The position numbers and the translations under genes were made by a program. From Phlyctochytrium arcticum (taxonomy: Eukaryota > Chytridiomycota > Chytridiomycetes > Chytridiales > Chytridiaceae), in the NCBI GenBank assembly GCA_025602905.1, contig JAHLKI010000016.1, forward strand, positions 1 through 64,000: a DNA stretch of 64,000 bases. The letters are read 5' to 3'. Positions 62,001-64,000 of this stretch are shown here, piece after piece (position 1 is the first letter of the stretch; every line of letters begins with the position of its first letter). A model generated the notes under the pieces. That model saw nothing but the letters and a program-made list of their open reading frames with translations, did not search any database and was not told the DNA's origin.

Positions 62001-63933
62001 ATACGTGGTGATGGGACTGATGCGGGTGACTACTTTCGTGGGAATAACGGTTCGGCAGGGTTACCTCGAAAATAACGCTACTATGTTGGGAGACGTACTA
62101 AGAATGACATCCGATCATCAGTATATGCCAAAACTGTGGAACGGTATCTTGAACACATACCTTACAAGCATCGACAAATAGAGAATGCAACACTCTTCGC
62201 AAGCATTCTTCATCCAGCTGTACCATTCTGGGCAAGTCCGGGGCTAATCGTACATCAATTGGCACTTTGCGATTGATTTGAGCGCGTGCGACCCCGTTGA
62301 CAACACTTTCCAGCAACCATGGCAAATCGACAAATACTGGCCGAACGGTGATGAGCCCATTAGCCAGCCGCGAAAAGTCGTAGCCGTCGGACACGAGATG
62401 AAGCATGGACTGAGCAAGATGATGAACACTACTGGTTGAATGACTGAGCGATGCAAAAAAGCCATCCGGCGGATTGGGTATCTCGGCTTTCCCGGTTTGC
62501 CGTTGCGTGACTAATGGATCACTGCTCAGCAAAGTCTCCATCTCCTTCAATACGTCTCGTAAAGGTCGCAATAGTTCGTTGCATAAAAAGCCTAAAACCA
62601 TGCTTGACTCGCTTGCGGCCAACTGCGCACCAGGTTTCTTCAGAGTGTCGTCTGCGCGATTTTTCCGACCCTGTTCTCTCGCCTTTCGCCGTAAGCTGGC
62701 TTCAGACGCGTCGCGCTCTACTCCAGCGGCTGAATAGAGAATCATTGCGCTGTGAAGAAGGCATACCCAGTATTGGATACGTTGAAGGAGTTGTGGGAAC
62801 GCAACTGCTGGGTCAACGGGGTCACCTGCCGTTGGTACTGAGTTGTCTATCTGCAAAGCATCGACCTTTGCGTAGGTGGGAGAAATGGCGCAAACGGTAG
62901 CTACTGCGGTAAATACACAAAGTCCAGTGAGTCCGGTCGTAGAAGCAATGACGACGGCGGGTGGGAACATGTAGTAGAAAACTGCTTCGTGGGTCCCATC
63001 GGAAACATTTGCTATCGCGAATGGCACTCCGATGACAATGGCGAATGAACACAGCACGTACAAACCGGCAATGATGTAGCCATTCTGCCAGCACATGATA
63101 ACATTCATAACACGGCGCTTGTCCAAGAGAGTCAGAAACGGGCACATGATCAAAGATCCCAACAGTATAGCAGGGAAGGTTCGGAATACAAGTTCACTAA
63201 ACGAAATTCCATCATATTCCGTAAGATTGGTTAGAGCTTGAGCGTGGGTACATGATTCCAAGACGGATGTCAGACCAGCTAGCATCCAAAAGATGAGGGT
63301 CCCCCGCACCGTTTCTAGTCGTTGGCAGGTATGAGGAATGAGCCAACGCATGACCACGGCCATAAGTGTTCCGTTGATGGCTGATCCGGAAGCAATGATG
63401 AGTGCAGGGATAACGGGGATTTCGAGTGCCATCGCGCCTAGAACGACCGGCATATACACAAGCGGATGAATGTACCGCATGGCGGAATCGGTTCGCAAGA
63501 TGGCAGCAGCCAGGGCAGCGGTCGGCAACCACGCAACCATCAGACTTCCTTCCGCGTAATTCCTCGAAATGTACGCTAGTGCAAAGAACAAGACCGACCA
63601 GAGCCCAATGCGTGCTGATGATTGAAACAGGGATACATATGGACGATGGCGGGATATGACGGCTGATGGGTACCGATCCAGTTGAGTGGTCGAAATTTGA
63701 TGATTCTGTCGCGGGGAGGATTGCCCGTGCCGAGAATGCATACCTCCCCCTACAGATTTTCGCCCATTCCCTGCCCATCCTCCCTCTAGATCTGCTGGGG
63801 ATGTTCGTGCCACTGATATGGCAATATTGTCCCTATCAGAGCTAATTCCGGCCAATACTTGTTCGCGCAGTTCGGTATGAGTTGCGTCCAAGTCTATATC
63901 CATTCCCACATCCCCATTCTCCATGATAGTCAT
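59028..63933 (-). CDS. MASE1-type hybrid histidine kinase with a degenerate kinase core and two receivers
   Basis: Four exons, 63933-62161, 62097-60868, 60809-60120 and 60053-59028, with introns of 58-66 bp, all in phase, giving about 1,572 residues. Residues about 75-330 form a multi-TM MASE1-like sensor (SLMVAWLPTAALAAAILRTD, VLGAMALEIPVIPALIIAS). At the H-box the sequence is GFLCNELLRPLRDV: Asn452 stands where the phospho-acceptor His should be. The N-box reads HSLFVDACKYV without its Asn residues, and the G1 and G2 glycine boxes are not recognisable (TDWVLEHPQAD, SADLSLAVASGF). Both receivers look intact: HAVLIVDDSSISRA with Asp992 in LMDMQMP and LKPVTK, and ILVVDDNPISRA with Asp1222 in IYMDLEM and TKPVTREM. 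It is likely a pseudokinase scaffold or phospho-sink rather than an autokinase. Confidence 0.85.
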
Positions 63934-64000
63934 GTTCGTAAAATTGCAAAAACTTCAGACCGGAACGGGATCGCTTTTTCGATGAATGATATTTTCAGTA

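Overview
This window looks like nuclear DNA of a zoosporic (chytrid-like) fungus. The evidence is short introns of about 50-70 bp with GTAAGT/GTATGT-type donors and NAG acceptors, eukaryotic housekeeping genes (the NMD3 ribosome-export adapter, an ING-type PHD protein), a secreted M36 fungalysin, and several signalling proteins of bacterial flavour that early-diverging fungi keep: an MHYT membrane protein, a large-conductance mechanosensitive channel, an FHA-GAF-class III cyclase and a MASE1-type hybrid kinase. The species cannot be named from the sequence.

Layout. 1-6.3 kb is an AT-richer, mostly intronless virus/transposon-like island. It holds a D5-type SF3 primase-helicase, a truncated DDE integrase core next to a detached chromodomain, two small unknown genes, a helix-turn-helix relic, three copies of a GATAATC-rich G/C-clamped hairpin, a 12-bp-periodic GTGTCACC iteron array and tandem repeats before the helicase. 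The first 92 bases carry the start of a possible Crinkler-like gene that runs off the left edge. 6.7-8.0 kb is an apparently intact PIF/Harbinger transposase. 10,612-13,272 is a complete Mutator-like element with 91-bp terminal inverted repeats, a perfect 9-bp target duplication and a full transposase.

14.3-28.7 kb is a secreted-protein array: one proline/lysine-rich tandem-repeat protein, then three head-to-tail segmental duplications of about 3-6 kb. Each duplication carries a paralogue with a near-identical signal peptide, core promoter and 57-bp 5'UTR intron, but a very different low-complexity body: Pro/Lys-rich, Lys/Val-rich, or a polycationic block followed by a polyanionic block. A serine-rich gene on the opposite strand was duplicated along with them and is broken in one copy. 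Two of the three paralogues carry 3'-end truncations with the old tail still legible. This is the best candidate here for an undescribed system.

30.1-64 kb is normal gene-dense chromosome: MHYT protein, MscL-like channel, a 4-TM protein, an ING-like PHD protein, an FHA-GAF-adenylate cyclase, NMD3, an unknown Ser-rich protein, a 1,664-residue coiled-coil protein, an M36 metalloprotease, and a MASE1 hybrid histidine kinase. The kinase core of the last has lost the phospho-acceptor His and ATP-binding boxes, while both receiver domains remain intact. The 3.4-kb gap before that kinase holds four perfect copies of the palindrome TACTCGAGTA.

Exon boundaries were read by eye from splice motifs and reading-frame continuity. 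No alignment or database search was run, and all family assignments rest on motif recognition.
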